Origin: Pseudomonadota bacterium
GTDB lineage: Bacteria > Desulfobacterota > Desulfovibrionia > Desulfovibrionales > Desulfovibrionaceae
Assembly: GCA_018822105.1 (NCBI GenBank)
Contig: JAHJLB010000049.1
Coordinates: 1-64,000 of the forward strand
Direction of reading: 5' to 3'
Length of the DNA stretch: 64,000 bases
This document shows positions 25,066 through 34,804 of this stretch, piece after piece (positions within the stretch are counted from its first letter, which is position 1; each line of letters opens with the position of its first letter). Made by a program: the position numbers and the translations under genes. Below the pieces are notes generated by a model. That model did not search any database, was not told where the DNA came from, and saw only the letters and a program-made list of their open reading frames with translations.

Positions 25066-26493
25066 ATGGAACATGCCAAACCCACAGCCTCCTCGGCGCA
25101 GCACGCCACCATCCTCATGGTGGACGACGACAGGAACATCCTGCAGGTGCTGGAGGCCCGCCTGGCCTCGGCCAAATACAAGACCCTCACCGCCAGCAGC
25201 GCCGAGGAGGCCGTCGAGCTTCTGGCCAGGCATCCGGTGGATCTGGTGCTCTCCGACGTCAAGATGCCCGGCATGGGCGGGGTGGGCCTGCTGCGCGAGG
25301 TGCTGGCCCAGTGGCCCACGGTGCCGGTGATCCTGCTCACCGCCTACGGCAGCATCCCCGACGCCGTGAGCACCATCCGCTCCGGCGCGGCCGACTATCT
25401 GACCAAGCCCTTTGACGGGCAACAGCTTCTGGGGAAGATCGCCGCCCTGCTGGGGAGCCGGGACCAGAAGCCCGGGTCCTGCAAGGGCAAGGGCGTGAGC
25501 GAGGTGCTCTGGGGCGGCAAGAGCCCGGTCATGCGCGACTTCTACGCCCTCATGGAGCGCGTGGCGCCCACGGACGTGGCCGTGCTCATCCTGGGCGAAT
25601 CCGGCACGGGCAAGGAGCTCATCGCGCGCATCCTGCACGACATGAGTCCCCGGGCCAAGGGCCCCTTCGTCATCGTGGACTGCGGCTCCACCCAGCCGAC
25701 CCTGCTGGAGAGCGAGCTCTTCGGCCACGTGAAGGGCTCCTTCACCCACGCCGTGCGCGACAAGAAGGGGCTCATGGAGGACGCCGACGGCGGCACCCTG
25801 GTCCTGGACGAGATCGGCAACATCAGCCCGGAGATGCAGACGCGCCTCCTGCGCTTCCTGCAGGAACGCACCATCCGCCGCGTGGGCGACAACCGGGCCA
25901 TCCCGGTGAACTGCCGGGTCATCGCCGCCACCAACGCCGACCTCCCGGCCCTGGTGAAAAGGGGCGAGTTCCGCGAGGACCTCTATTTCCGGCTCAAGGT
26001 GGTGACCCTGAAGGTGCCCCCCCTGCGCGACCGCAAGGAGGACATCCCGCTTTTGACCGAGCGCTTTCTGGAGACCTTCAGCCAGGCCCAGGGCAGGCCC
26101 CGGATCAGCGCCTCGGCCGAGACCCTGCGCCTGCTCATGGCCCATGACTGGGCCGGCAACGTGCGCGAGCTGAAGCACGCCCTGGAGGGCGGGGTGGTCT
26201 TCTGCCGGGGGCAGGTGCTGGAACCCAGGGACATCCAGTTGGAGCAGGCCCCGGGCCAGGCCCCGGGTCAGGCCGTCGCCGTGCCCGCGCCCGTCCAGGC
26301 CGAGGCCGCCGCCCCGCAGGCCGAGTCGCTCTCCCTGGATGACAACGAGCACCAGGCCATCATCCGCGCCCTGGAGCGCACGGCCTGGGTCAAGAAGACC
26401 GCGGCGGACCTGCTCGGCATCAGCCGGCGGGCCATCCACTACAAGATCAAGAAGTACAACATCCACATCCCCGGCAAGGGGCAGGACGAATAG
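25066..26493 (+). CDS. Sigma-54-type response regulator with altered GAFTGA loop (QseF/GlrR-like)
   Basis: 475 aa: receiver domain 14-130 with phospho-acceptor Asp64; AAA+ domain 145-395 with Walker A GESGTGKE (177-184) and Walker B TLVLDEIG; a Fis-type helix-turn-helix at the C-terminus (KKTAADLLGISRRAIHYKIK). The sigma-54 contact loop reads GSFTHA (224-229) instead of GAFTGA; Thr is kept but the second Gly is His, which is rare. A repeated GQAPGQA-type linker precedes the HTH. It probably activates or modulates sigma-54 promoters in response to the kinase at 22977; direct targets are unknown. Confidence 0.88.
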   Translation: MEHAKPTASSAQHATILMVDDDRNILQVLEARLASAKYKTLTASSAEEAVELLARHPVDLVLSDVKMPGMGGVGLLREVLAQWPTVPVILLTAYGSIPDAVSTIRSGAADYLTKPFDGQQLLGKIAALLGSRDQKPGSCKGKGVSEVLWGGKSPVMRDFYALMERVAPTDVAVLILGESGTGKELIARILHDMSPRAKGPFVIVDCGSTQPTLLESELFGHVKGSFTHAVRDKKGLMEDADGGTLVLDEIGNISPEMQTRLLRFLQERTIRRVGDNRAIPVNCRVIAATNADLPALVKRGEFREDLYFRLKVVTLKVPPLRDRKEDIPLLTERFLETFSQAQGRPRISASAETLRLLMAHDWAGNVRELKHALEGGVVFCRGQVLEPRDIQLEQAPGQAPGQAVAVPAPVQAEAAAPQAESLSLDDNEHQAIIRALERTAWVKKTAADLLGISRRAIHYKIKKYNIHIPGKGQDE

Positions 26494-26511
26494 CGGCCCG
26501 GCCGCGCGCTC

Positions 26512-27942
26512 CTAGTCCTCGGCCTTGAGGCTCGCCCCGAGCACCGGGCGCAGCACCGGCATGCTCCCCGGCAGCACGGCCTCGAAGTAATCCAAGGCCT
26601 CGGGCAGCACGTCGAACATCCTGGCATTGCAGATCCAGGCCACGATGGCCGCCTCCTGTATCTCGCGCGGGGCTTCGGCCACGCTGTTCAGAACCCGGGT
26701 CAGGCGCTCCATGTGGTTGCCGGACAGGGGCAGGGCGGCCTGGTTGGCCGGCCTGGCCTGGGCGCTGTGGGCCAGCAGCACGTGGGTGGGCCAGGGCGCG
26801 TAGGGGCCGGGGCCGTCATGGCGGTGCGCGTCGGCGTAGGCGTTCAGGGGGTCGGCAAAGACCTTGGCCTGGCCGGGGATGTAGAAGGTGGCGGACATGC
26901 CCAGGGGCACGCTCAGCACCTCCGTGTTCCGGCCCGACTCCCGTGCGGCCGCGAACCAGTCGGACAGGAAGATCTGGGTGTTGCTGGGCAGCACCAGGCT
27001 CTTTGGGAAATCCCAGAACATCTGCGATTCCTCGGCCCGGCAGTGGTTCAGCAGGAGCCCCTGCGGGGACAGCAGGCCGAAGAGCTCGCGCGCCGAGCCC
27101 AGCTGGTCCTGGGCGTAGGGCAGGGCGTTGGTGGAGACGATGAGGTCCACGCCGCCCTTGGGAAAGTCCAGCGGGCGGGAGAAGTCCACGGCGCAGAAGC
27201 GCAGGTTGGGCAGGCCAAAGGCCTGGCTGGCCACGGCGATGGCCTCGGCGCTGGCGTCCAGGCCCACCACCTTGGCCTGCGGGTAGCGCTCGGCCAGGGT
27301 CCGGGCTATCTGCCCCAGGCCGCAGCCCAGGTCCAGGATGAGCCGGGGCTCCTTGGGCCCCAGCCGGGCCAGGGGCTCGTCGAAGACGCCCACCAGATCC
27401 GCGGTGTTGGAGATGCCGACCTCGTGCCAGCGCTCCTCCGGCAGCTCAAGCAGGCGCTCCACGTTCTTGGCCCAGATGGGCTGGTTGAAGTTCTTGGAGC
27501 TCTTGCGGAAGGTGAAGGGCGTGTCGGTCGGCTGCGGCTCCTGGGGCAGGGGGCCGCGCAGGCTGGCGTAGGGCGCCACGCGCAGAAGGGGCCGCCCGCC
27601 GTCCTCGATCCTGGCCGTCAGGGCCTGGGCCACAAGGCGCCCCAGGTCTTCCCCGTTGCCTCCCAGCACCAGCCAGTCCGGGCCGGAGAGTTCGTGCGGG
27701 GCCCGCTGCGGGGGCTCGAAGTTGAAGCCGTCCGTGCGCACGAAGGGATAGGCCAGGGGCGTGCGCACGTGCTCGGCCGAGCCGTGCATGGTGATGAAAA
27801 GGCAGCGCAGGGCCGCCAGGGGCAGGCAGGGCACCGGCTTGTCGCGCAGGATCTCGGCCCGGCCCTTGGCCGCGTCTTCCAGGAAGGGATAGAGCCTGGC
27901 CGCATGGGCGGCGGGGATGAACAGGACGAGTTCTGAATCCAT
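26512..27942 (-). CDS. Class I SAM-dependent methyltransferase with extra N-terminal domain
   Basis: 476 aa. The central Rossmann methyltransferase fold has motif I ILDLGCGLGQIA near 203 and motif II VVGLDAS, followed by VDLIVSTNALPY. About 170 residues precede it and 150 follow, neither recognised. A methyl acceptor cannot be assigned. It converges with the sigma-54 regulator (18 bp between stops) and diverges from the chemoreceptor gene. Confidence 0.7.
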   Translation of the reverse strand: MDSELVLFIPAAHAARLYPFLEDAAKGRAEILRDKPVPCLPLAALRCLFITMHGSAEHVRTPLAYPFVRTDGFNFEPPQRAPHELSGPDWLVLGGNGEDLGRLVAQALTARIEDGGRPLLRVAPYASLRGPLPQEPQPTDTPFTFRKSSKNFNQPIWAKNVERLLELPEERWHEVGISNTADLVGVFDEPLARLGPKEPRLILDLGCGLGQIARTLAERYPQAKVVGLDASAEAIAVASQAFGLPNLRFCAVDFSRPLDFPKGGVDLIVSTNALPYAQDQLGSARELFGLLSPQGLLLNHCRAEESQMFWDFPKSLVLPSNTQIFLSDWFAAARESGRNTEVLSVPLGMSATFYIPGQAKVFADPLNAYADAHRHDGPGPYAPWPTHVLLAHSAQARPANQAALPLSGNHMERLTRVLNSVAEAPREIQEAAIVAWICNARMFDVLPEALDYFEAVLPGSMPVLRPVLGASLKAED

Positions 27943-28039
27943 GAAGTGCTCCGGTGGTGTGGGCCTGGGTGTTCGGTCTGCAATGGATTGCCGGGCCTGC
28001 GGCTGTCAAGGGCGGCCAGGAAAAATCTGTTCCTTTTCC

Positions 28040-28067
28040 TAAGGTTTTCGTGTAGCTATTCCGATAT
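28040..28067 (+). promoter_or_regulatory. Candidate sigma-28 (FliA) promoter of the chemoreceptor
   Basis: TAAGGTTT at 28040 and TCCGATAT at 28060-28067 resemble the flagellar consensus TAAAGTTT and GCCGATAA, with one base more than the usual spacer. The leader to the chemoreceptor ATG would be about 137 bases and contains GC-rich hairpins. Confidence 0.5.
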
Positions 28068-28210
28068 GAACGGGAATGCAATTGGCCCCGCGGTCCGCGG
28101 CTTGCGCCGCGGCGGGGGCTGGTTACTTTCCTGCCCGATGTCCCGGCAGGAGAGACCGGCAGAGAACGCCCCGCCCAGAATCGCCCCGTCTTCCCTGTGA
28201 GGAGATCGCA

Positions 28211-30238
28211 ATGAAAATGACCTTGCTGAAGAAAATACTCGGGCTGATTTTTCTGGCCGTCATGCTCGTGGGCGGGGGGAACTATCTCTCCAGCCGCTAT
28301 TTCTTGAACAACACCCTGGATGTGCAGAACGCCAAGGAGGTCGCCATCCGGGCCGACCTGGTGACCGCGCAGTTCGAGGAGCTGAAGAAGTCCCTGACCG
28401 CTAACGGCTTCCACATGGCCGGCAACCCCCTGGTGGTCAGCAAGATCGCCGAGGGGGACAGCGCCTGGCTGCAGGCCTATGCCAAGCGGATCATGGCCGA
28501 GACGGGGCTTGAGTCCATCACCATCTCCGACGCCACGGGCAAGTGCCTCGCGCGCGGGCACTCCGACAAGGTCGGCGACAGCGTGGCGGGCCAGGTCAAC
28601 GTCCAGAAGGCCCTCAAGGGCAAGGTGTCCGTGGGCGTGGAACAGGGCACGGTGGTCAAGTTCTCCCTGCGCGCGGGCATCCCTGTGGAACGCGGCGACA
28701 CGGTCATCGGCGTCATCACCCCCGGCTTCACCCTCTCCAGCGACTCCTTCGTGGACAAGATCAAGAAGAACCTGACCCTGGAGTGCACCATCTTCCAGGG
28801 CGACACGCGCGTCTCCACCACCATCGTCAAGGACGGCCAGCGCGCCGTGGGCACCAGGATGGACAACCCCAAGGTGCTGGAGGAGGTGCTGCAGAAGGGC
28901 CGGCGCTTCATCGGCCACAACAAGATCCTGGGCGTGGACTACAACACGGCCTACTGGCCCATCATCGACGTGAACAACCAGGTGGCGGGCATGTTCTTCA
29001 TCGGCCAGAGCCGCGCGTTCATCGAGCACGTGCTCTCCGAGACCAACCTGACCACCTTGTTCTCCACCATCCTGGTGGGGCTGCTCATGCTCGTGGTCGG
29101 GTACTTTTTCTCCAGGGCACTGGTGCGGCCCATCCTGCAGACCATCGACTTCGCCAACCATCTGGCCCAGGGCAATCTGGACAACGAGCTCAATGTGACC
29201 TCCGACGACGAGACGCACATCCTGGCCGAGTCCCTGCGCGTCATGGCCACGAACCTGAAGGCCAAGATCAGGGAGGCTGAGACCAGCTGCCTTGAGGCCG
29301 ACAAGAAGGCCAAGGAGGCCGAGCACGCCACCCAGGCGGCCCTTGAGGCCAAGCTCCAGGCCGAGTCGGCCAAGCGCGAAGGAATGCTCGACGCCGCAGG
29401 CAAGCTGGAGGAGATCGTGGAGCGCATCACCTCCTCCTCCGAGGAGCTCTCGGCCCAGGTGGAGGTCATGAGCCGCGGCATGGACCTGCAGCGCGACCGC
29501 GTGGGCGAGACCGCCTCCGCCATGGAGCAGATGAACGACTCGGTGATCTCCGTGGCGCGCCAGGCCGGCGAGGTGGCCGAATCGGCCAACACCGCCAAGA
29601 CCAAGGCCGCCGGCGGGGCCGATGTGGTGCGCCGCGCCCAGCAGGCCATCGGCCATGTGGACAGCATCTCCCTGCACCTCAAGGAGAACATGCAGCAGCT
29701 GGGCAAGCAGGCCGAGGCCATCGGCCAGGTGATGAACGTCATCAACGACATCGCCGACCAGACCAACCTGCTGGCCCTGAACGCCGCCATCGAGGCCGCC
29801 AGAGCCGGCGACGCCGGGCGCGGCTTTGCCGTGGTGGCCGACGAGGTGCGCAAGCTGGCCGAGAAGACCATGGGCGCCACCAAGGAGGTGGGCGAGAACA
29901 TCCGCGCCATCCAGGAGTCCAGCCGCAGGAACATCGAGAGCATGGACAAGGCCACCCAGGCCATCAGCGAGGCCACCAGCCATTCCAACGAGTCGGCCAA
30001 AGCCCTGGACGAGATCGTGGTCATCTCCAAGAGCAACGCCCAGCAGGTGCAGGTCATCGCCGGCGCCGCGGACGAGCAGTCCGGGGTTTCGGAGAAGATC
30101 AGCGCGGCCATCGAGGAAGTCAACCGCGTGGCTTCGGAGACCGCCGAGGGCATGGCCCAGTCCGTCATGGCCATCGGCGAGGTGGCGCGCATGTCCGCCC
30201 AGCTCCGCAGCATCATCGGGGAGCTCAAGTCGTCCTAG
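28211..30238 (+). CDS. Methyl-accepting chemotaxis protein
   Basis: 675 aa. Helix 1 about 10-28, a single-Cache-type periplasmic sensor about 30-280, helix 2 about 288-310, HAMP about 312-365, a helical region, and the cytoplasmic signalling domain. The signalling tip [19 protein letters not shown] and [15 protein letters not shown] is intact, so it should couple to CheA/CheW. Glu/Gln-rich methylation helices flank the tip. No CheR/CheB-binding pentapeptide is present (it ends GELKSS). ATG 28211 follows GAGGAG. The ligand is unknown. Confidence 0.95.
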   Translation: MKMTLLKKILGLIFLAVMLVGGGNYLSSRYFLNNTLDVQNAKEVAIRADLVTAQFEELKKSLTANGFHMAGNPLVVSKIAEGDSAWLQAYAKRIMAETGLESITISDATGKCLARGHSDKVGDSVAGQVNVQKALKGKVSVGVEQGTVVKFSLRAGIPVERGDTVIGVITPGFTLSSDSFVDKIKKNLTLECTIFQGDTRVSTTIVKDGQRAVGTRMDNPKVLEEVLQKGRRFIGHNKILGVDYNTAYWPIIDVNNQVAGMFFIGQSRAFIEHVLSETNLTTLFSTILVGLLMLVVGYFFSRALVRPILQTIDFANHLAQGNLDNELNVTSDDETHILAESLRVMATNLKAKIREAETSCLEADKKAKEAEHATQAALEAKLQAESAKREGMLDAAGKLEEIVERITSSSEELSAQVEVMSRGMDLQRDRVGETASAMEQMNDSVISVARQAGEVAESANTAKTKAAGGADVVRRAQQAIGHVDSISLHLKENMQQLGKQAEAIGQVMNVINDIADQTNLLALNAAIEAARAGDAGRGFAVVADEVRKLAEKTMGATKEVGENIRAIQESSRRNIESMDKATQAISEATSHSNESAKALDEIVVISKSNAQQVQVIAGAADEQSGVSEKISAAIEEVNRVASETAEGMAQSVMAIGEVARMSAQLRSIIGELKSS

Positions 30239-30265
30239 CCCCGTCTGTTTGCCGTCAGGAAGCGG

Positions 30266-30295
30266 GGGGAGGCCTTTGGGCCTCCCCTTTTTTTT
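30266..30295 (+). terminator. Intrinsic terminator of the chemoreceptor gene
   Basis: A GGGGAGGCC-TTTG-GGCCTCCCC stem followed by eight T residues, 28 bases after the stop codon. The rest of the spacer up to 30538 shows no further feature. Confidence 0.9.
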
Positions 30296-30538
30296 GCCCT
30301 GCGCGGCGCGGGGACCGGGCCATGCCGGCCCCAATCCGGGCCAGGCCTCCCGCCGCCCCGGCACGCCTGGGGCTCCCGCTGGGACGGCCGGCGCCATGAA
30401 CGCAAGGACGCCAGCGGCCCCCTTCCACCTGCCTGCAACGAGGCCGCCCCCTTGCGCCGCCTGGCGGAGGTGCAGGCCGCTGGCCCCTTCGCGCCAGGTG
30501 CTTAGGCGTCTCCAGGCTGCCGGCCCTGGGGCCAAAGA

Positions 30539-30570
30539 AAAGGGGGGAGGCCTTGCCGGCCTCCCCCCTG
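30539..30570 (-). terminator. Intrinsic terminator of the ppiD-like gene
   Basis: On the minus strand, GGGGGAGGCC-GGCAA-GGCCTCCCCC is followed by CTTTT, 22 bases beyond the ppiD-like stop. Confidence 0.8.
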
Positions 30571-30592
30571 GGGATTGCGTCGCCTAGCGGCT

Positions 30593-32503
30593 CTAGTTCA
30601 GCAGGTCCTGGCGGACGATCTCGATCTTGCTGCTCTTGCGCAGGTTGGTCAGCAGGGCGTTGAACAGCTCCTGGCTGAAGGCCTGCGCGCCCTGGCTGGT
30701 CCAGAGGCGCTTCTCCTTCTCCCAGGTCTCCTCGGGCGCGGGGATGCGTTCGGCCAGGCGGGCCAGGGCCACGCCGGCCGGCATGTCGTAGGGACGGGCC
30801 AGCCAGTTCTTGTCGGCAGCGGCGAAGATGTCCGCAAGCAGCTGCGGGTTGCCGCCGGTCTGGGCCACCGCGGCCTGGCGGTCCATGGGCGGGGTGGTCT
30901 TGAACCCGGCCCTGACCTGGGCCAGGGTCTGTGCCTGGGTCTCGGGGTTCTGCAGTCCAGCCAGGACCTTCTGAGCCTTTTCCAGGGCCAGCTTGCGGGA
31001 CTCCTGGGCCTTGACCTCGGCCAGAACCTTGTCCCTGACCTTGTCCAGGGGCAGAATGGCCTCGGGCGTGCCCTCGATCTTCTCCGCCAACAGGTAGCCG
31101 CGCGCGGGCTCCATGGCCAGGGGGGTCTTGGCGCCGCTGCCCGGCGCCAGGGCGAACAGGGTCTCCACGGCCTCCTTCTTGAGCCCGAAGAGCCGCTGCA
31201 CCTCCTGCTGGTCCATCATCTCGCTCTTGCGCACGGTGAGCCCCAGATCCTGGGCGATCTTGTCCAGCTTCACGCCGGCGGCGATCTGGTCCATGCTCTG
31301 GTCCAGGATGTCGTTGATCTTTTCAGAGGCCTTCTCTTCGGCCAGGCGCTTCTTGAGGTCGTTCTTGACCTCCGCGAACTCCACCTTGCCCGCCGGGCGC
31401 GCGCCCTCGAGCTTGATCAGGTGCCAGCCGAACTGGGTGCGCACGGGCTCGCTGACCTGGCCGGGCTTCAGGGCCATGGCCGCGTCCTCAAAGGGCTTGA
31501 CCATGGCGCCCTGGGCGAACCAGGGCAGCTCGCCGCCCTGGGGTGCGCTGCCGGGGTCCTGGGAGTGCTTCTTGGCCAGGGCCTCAAAGGCGGCGCCCTT
31601 CTTCAGCTGGGCCTGGATGTCCCGGACCTGGGCCAGGGCCTTGTCCACGGCCTCCTTGGGCGCGGAGGCCGGCACCAGAAGCAGGATGTGCCGGGCGCGC
31701 AGCTGGGCCGGGTGCTTGAAGCTCTCGGCGTTGGCCTCGTAGTGCTTTTTGACCTCCTCCTCGCTCACGGCGATGGTGGAGGCCACGTCGGCCACGGTGA
31801 TGGGCAGGTAGACCAGGCGGATGCGCGCGGGGTCCTTGTACTTGTCCTTGGTGGTCTCGTAGAGTTCGCTCAGCTGCTGGTCCGTGGGCTTCACCTGGGC
31901 TTCGAAGTCCTTGGCCGTGAAGAGCACATAGTCCATGCGCACGCTCTCGCGCCCCCATTGGAACAGGCCCTTGGCCTCGGGCTCGGAGAGCAGGGCGGAG
32001 ATGGTGGTGAAGCCCTGGAGCTTCTGCAGTATCTGGTTGCTCTTGAACTCGGCCTCGAAGTGCAGGGGGTTGGACTGGTTCTGGCTCAGGGCGTTTTTGT
32101 AGATGGCCGGGTCAAAGACGTTCTGGGCGTTCTGGAAGGCCGGGATGCGGCTGATGACGGCGCGCAGCTCGGCCGGGGACACGGTGATGCCCATCTTGGC
32201 GGCGGCGGCGAGCATGAGCCTGGTGTTCACCAGCTGGACCAGGATGGACTGCTTGAACTGCGGGTTGTTCAATTCCTCGGCGGAAAGGCCCGGATTCTGG
32301 CGGCGCATGGCCGTGATGGCGTCCTCGTAGGACTTCTGGAACTCGCGGGCGCTGATGGGCTCGCCGGCGACGTAGGCCACCACGGGCTCCTTCTTGTCGC
32401 TGAAGTTGCCCGTGCCGAAGGCGAAGACAAAGACCACGATGATGATGCCGAAGGCGATCTTGATGCCCCAGCTTCCGGCGTTCTGGCGTAACCTTTCGAG
32501 CAT
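30593..32503 (-). CDS. ppiD: PpiD/SurA-type periplasmic peptidyl-prolyl isomerase chaperone
   Basis: 636 aa, near the 623 aa of E. coli PpiD. One N-terminal membrane anchor (about 14-32) is followed by a SurA-N-like chaperone region and a parvulin domain at about 250-370 (RARHILLLV, GGELPWFAQGAMVKPFEDAA, TQFGWHLIKLE). The C-terminal region is the helical second chaperone part. It sits at the Sec translocon exit in model bacteria and helps outer-membrane and periplasmic proteins fold. Transcribed after the aconitase gene (32 bp gap). Confidence 0.9.
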   Translation of the reverse strand: MLERLRQNAGSWGIKIAFGIIIVVFVFAFGTGNFSDKKEPVVAYVAGEPISAREFQKSYEDAITAMRRQNPGLSAEELNNPQFKQSILVQLVNTRLMLAAAAKMGITVSPAELRAVISRIPAFQNAQNVFDPAIYKNALSQNQSNPLHFEAEFKSNQILQKLQGFTTISALLSEPEAKGLFQWGRESVRMDYVLFTAKDFEAQVKPTDQQLSELYETTKDKYKDPARIRLVYLPITVADVASTIAVSEEEVKKHYEANAESFKHPAQLRARHILLLVPASAPKEAVDKALAQVRDIQAQLKKGAAFEALAKKHSQDPGSAPQGGELPWFAQGAMVKPFEDAAMALKPGQVSEPVRTQFGWHLIKLEGARPAGKVEFAEVKNDLKKRLAEEKASEKINDILDQSMDQIAAGVKLDKIAQDLGLTVRKSEMMDQQEVQRLFGLKKEAVETLFALAPGSGAKTPLAMEPARGYLLAEKIEGTPEAILPLDKVRDKVLAEVKAQESRKLALEKAQKVLAGLQNPETQAQTLAQVRAGFKTTPPMDRQAAVAQTGGNPQLLADIFAAADKNWLARPYDMPAGVALARLAERIPAPEETWEKEKRLWTSQGAQAFSQELFNALLTNLRKSSKIEIVRQDLLN

Positions 32504-32535
32504 GCTCTCTCCGATTTTCTTGAGATTCTGGGTGT

Positions 32536-34464
32536 CTAGCTCTTCGGTGCGCGAACGGTGTTCAGCAGTCCGCCCGATTGGATAATCTCCAGCTCCTGGG
32601 CAGTCAAATCATTTGTCGCCTGGACCCTGGCGGAGCCGTCCACCAGGATGTCCACGGGACGGCCCGGCCGGATGTCCCCGGTGATGATCTCCAGGGTCGC
32701 GCCCTGGGCCAGGGTCTCGTAGTCGTCCTTGCTGGCCAGGATGAGCGGCAGGATGCCGAAGTTCACCAGGTTGGCGCGGTGGATGCGGGCCAGGGACTTG
32801 ACGATGACGGCCTTGACCCCCAGGTGGCGCGGGGCCAGCGCCGCGTGCTCGCGGCTGGAGCCCTGGCCGTAGTTCTCCCCGCCCAGGATGAACCCGCCGC
32901 CCTCGGCGCGGATGCGGCCCACGAACTCCGGGTCAACCTTGGTGAACACGTGCTCGGAGATGGCCGGGATGTTCGAGCGCAGGGCCATGATGGCCGCGCC
33001 CGCGGGCATGATGTGGTCGGTGGTGATGTTGTCGCCCACCTTGAGCACGATGCGGCCCGAAAGCTTCTCCGGCAGCCCGGCGAAGCGCTCCAGGGCCGCG
33101 ATGTTCGGCCCGCGCAGGACCTCCACCTCGGACCCGTTTTCCGGAGGGAACACGAAGAGCTGGCGGATGCTCGGGGCCTTCTTGGGCAGCTCGGCCTTGA
33201 CCGGCGGGGTGCCCCAGGTGGCGGGGTCGGTGAACTTGCCGTTCAGGGCGGCCTGGGCCGCGGTGAGGGGGCTCACCAGATAGACCTGGGCGTCCTGGGT
33301 GCCGCTGCGGCCCTCGAAGTTGCGGTTGAAGGTGCGCGCGCAGACGCCCTTGGACACCGGCGAGCCGCCGATGCCGATGCAGGGGCCGCAGGCGCATTCC
33401 AGGATGCGCGCCCCGGCGTCCAGCAGCGGGTCGAGCAGCCCTTCCTTGGTCAGCAGCTTCAGGACCTGCTTGGAGCCCGGGGCGATGAGCAGGTCCGTGG
33501 CCGGGTTGATGCGCCTGCCCTGGAGCAGCTGCGCCGTGGCCTTGAGGTCGGTGTAGGAGGAGTTGGTGCAGGAGCCGATGGCCGCCTGGTCCACGGCCAT
33601 GCCGTCCAGGTCGCGGATCGGCACCATGCGGTCGGGCATGTGCGGGGCCGCGGCCAGGGGCTCGATGGCGCAGAGGTCGATGACCACCTCCTCGTCGTAG
33701 CTGGCCTTGAGGTCGGCGGCCAGGGCGACGAAGTCCTCGGGCCGGCCCATGCGCGAGAGGAATTTCTTGGTCTGGGCGTCGCTGGGGAAGATGCTCGTGG
33801 TGGCGCCGAGCTCGGCGCCCATGTTGGTGATGGTGGCCCGCTCGGGCACGGAGAGGGTGGCCACGCCTGGCCCGGAAAACTCCATGACCTTGCCCACGCC
33901 GCCCTTGACCGTGAGCAGGCCCAGCAGGTGCAGGATGACGTCCTTGGCGCTGGCCCAGCCGGTGAGCTTGCCGGTCAGCAGCACGCGCACCACCTTGGGC
34001 ATGGGCAGCATGTAGGGCATTCCGGCCATGGCCAGGGCCACGGACAGGCCGCCCGCGCCGATGGCCAGCGCGCCCACGCCGCCCGCGGTGGGGGTGTGGG
34101 AGTCCGAGCCGATCAAGGTCTTGCCGGGCCTGGCGAAGTTCTCCAGGTGCAGCTGGTGGCAGATGCCGGTGCCCGCGGGCGAGAAGACCATGCCGTACTT
34201 GGCGGCGATGGTGCGCAGGTAGCGGTGGTCGTCCGGGTTGCGGAAGCCGGTCTGGAGCGTGTTGTGGTCCACGTAGCTCACGGAAAGCTCGGTGCGCACG
34301 CGCGGGATGCCCATGGCCTCGAACTGCAGGCAGGCCATGGTGCCCGTGGCGTCCTGGGTCAGGGTCTGGTCGATCTTGAGGCCGATCTCCGTGCCGGGGA
34401 CCATCTTGCCGGAGACGAGGTGCTGCGCGATGATTTTCTGTGTCAGGTTGCGGGCCTTGGCCAT
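32536..34464 (-). CDS. Aconitate hydratase
   Basis: 642 aa, the compact bacterial/archaeal aconitase form. The [4Fe-4S] ligands are Cys299 (GSCTNS), Cys359 and Cys362 (CGPCIG). Substrate-loop motifs SDSHTPTAGG (120-128), a hinge region near 440-460 and the swivelling domain 4 motif YGQGSSREHAA are all present. It isomerises citrate to isocitrate, here for biosynthesis of 2-oxoglutarate and glutamate (inference for a sulfate-reducer-like host). Homoaconitase is the alternative, but no lysine or coenzyme B genes are near. Confidence 0.93.
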   Translation of the reverse strand: MAKARNLTQKIIAQHLVSGKMVPGTEIGLKIDQTLTQDATGTMACLQFEAMGIPRVRTELSVSYVDHNTLQTGFRNPDDHRYLRTIAAKYGMVFSPAGTGICHQLHLENFARPGKTLIGSDSHTPTAGGVGALAIGAGGLSVALAMAGMPYMLPMPKVVRVLLTGKLTGWASAKDVILHLLGLLTVKGGVGKVMEFSGPGVATLSVPERATITNMGAELGATTSIFPSDAQTKKFLSRMGRPEDFVALAADLKASYDEEVVIDLCAIEPLAAAPHMPDRMVPIRDLDGMAVDQAAIGSCTNSSYTDLKATAQLLQGRRINPATDLLIAPGSKQVLKLLTKEGLLDPLLDAGARILECACGPCIGIGGSPVSKGVCARTFNRNFEGRSGTQDAQVYLVSPLTAAQAALNGKFTDPATWGTPPVKAELPKKAPSIRQLFVFPPENGSEVEVLRGPNIAALERFAGLPEKLSGRIVLKVGDNITTDHIMPAGAAIMALRSNIPAISEHVFTKVDPEFVGRIRAEGGGFILGGENYGQGSSREHAALAPRHLGVKAVIVKSLARIHRANLVNFGILPLILASKDDYETLAQGATLEIITGDIRPGRPVDILVDGSARVQATNDLTAQELEIIQSGGLLNTVRAPKS

Positions 34465-34510
34465 GTGACGGTGCTCCTTGTGATTCCGTGTATTCTTTGT
34501 CCGGCCGGGT

Positions 34511-34804
34511 CTAGAACAGCAGGCCGCCGGAGTCTGGCGCTCCGGCGTTCTCCGTCCAGCCCAGGCGGGTGCGGTTGATCTTGTTCCGGCAAAAGGCGAT
34601 CTCCACCTCCAGGCGCAGCTTGTCGCGCTGGTTCAGGAAGATCTCCTGGGCATGAAAGATGCCTCTGGCCGGGTCCTCGGCCGCCATGAGCTCGCGCACC
34701 TTCCGCTCGCACTGTTCGCGTTCGGCGGTGAAGCGGGCGATTTCGGCCTCGCAGCTGGCGATGAGCTCAGACTCGGACGCGCTTAACTCTGGACTTTGCG
34801 GCAT
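34511..34804 (-). CDS. Small coiled-coil hypothetical protein
   Basis: 97 aa beginning MPQSPELSASESELIASCEA. Mostly charged, heptad-like helix (about 10-80) with two cysteines; no membrane helix or known domain. ATG 34804 lies inside the 3' end of the upstream EPSP-synthase-like gene (38-base overlap), so translation is probably coupled. It lies 46 bp before the aconitase gene on the same strand. Function unknown. Confidence 0.6.
   Translation of the reverse strand: MPQSPELSASESELIASCEAEIARFTAEREQCERKVRELMAAEDPARGIFHAQEIFLNQRDKLRLEVEIAFCRNKINRTRLGWTENAGAPDSGGLLF

Noticed and set aside
27446-30535. Minus-strand 1029-codon open frame
   Set aside because: It is antisense to the chemoreceptor and out of frame with the methyltransferase; low-complexity His/Gly/Leu/Val/Asp text only.
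34511-34804. Small protein as the chorismate mutase subunit
   Set aside because: It lacks the AroQ Arg/Lys/Glu pattern and looks like a plain coiled coil.
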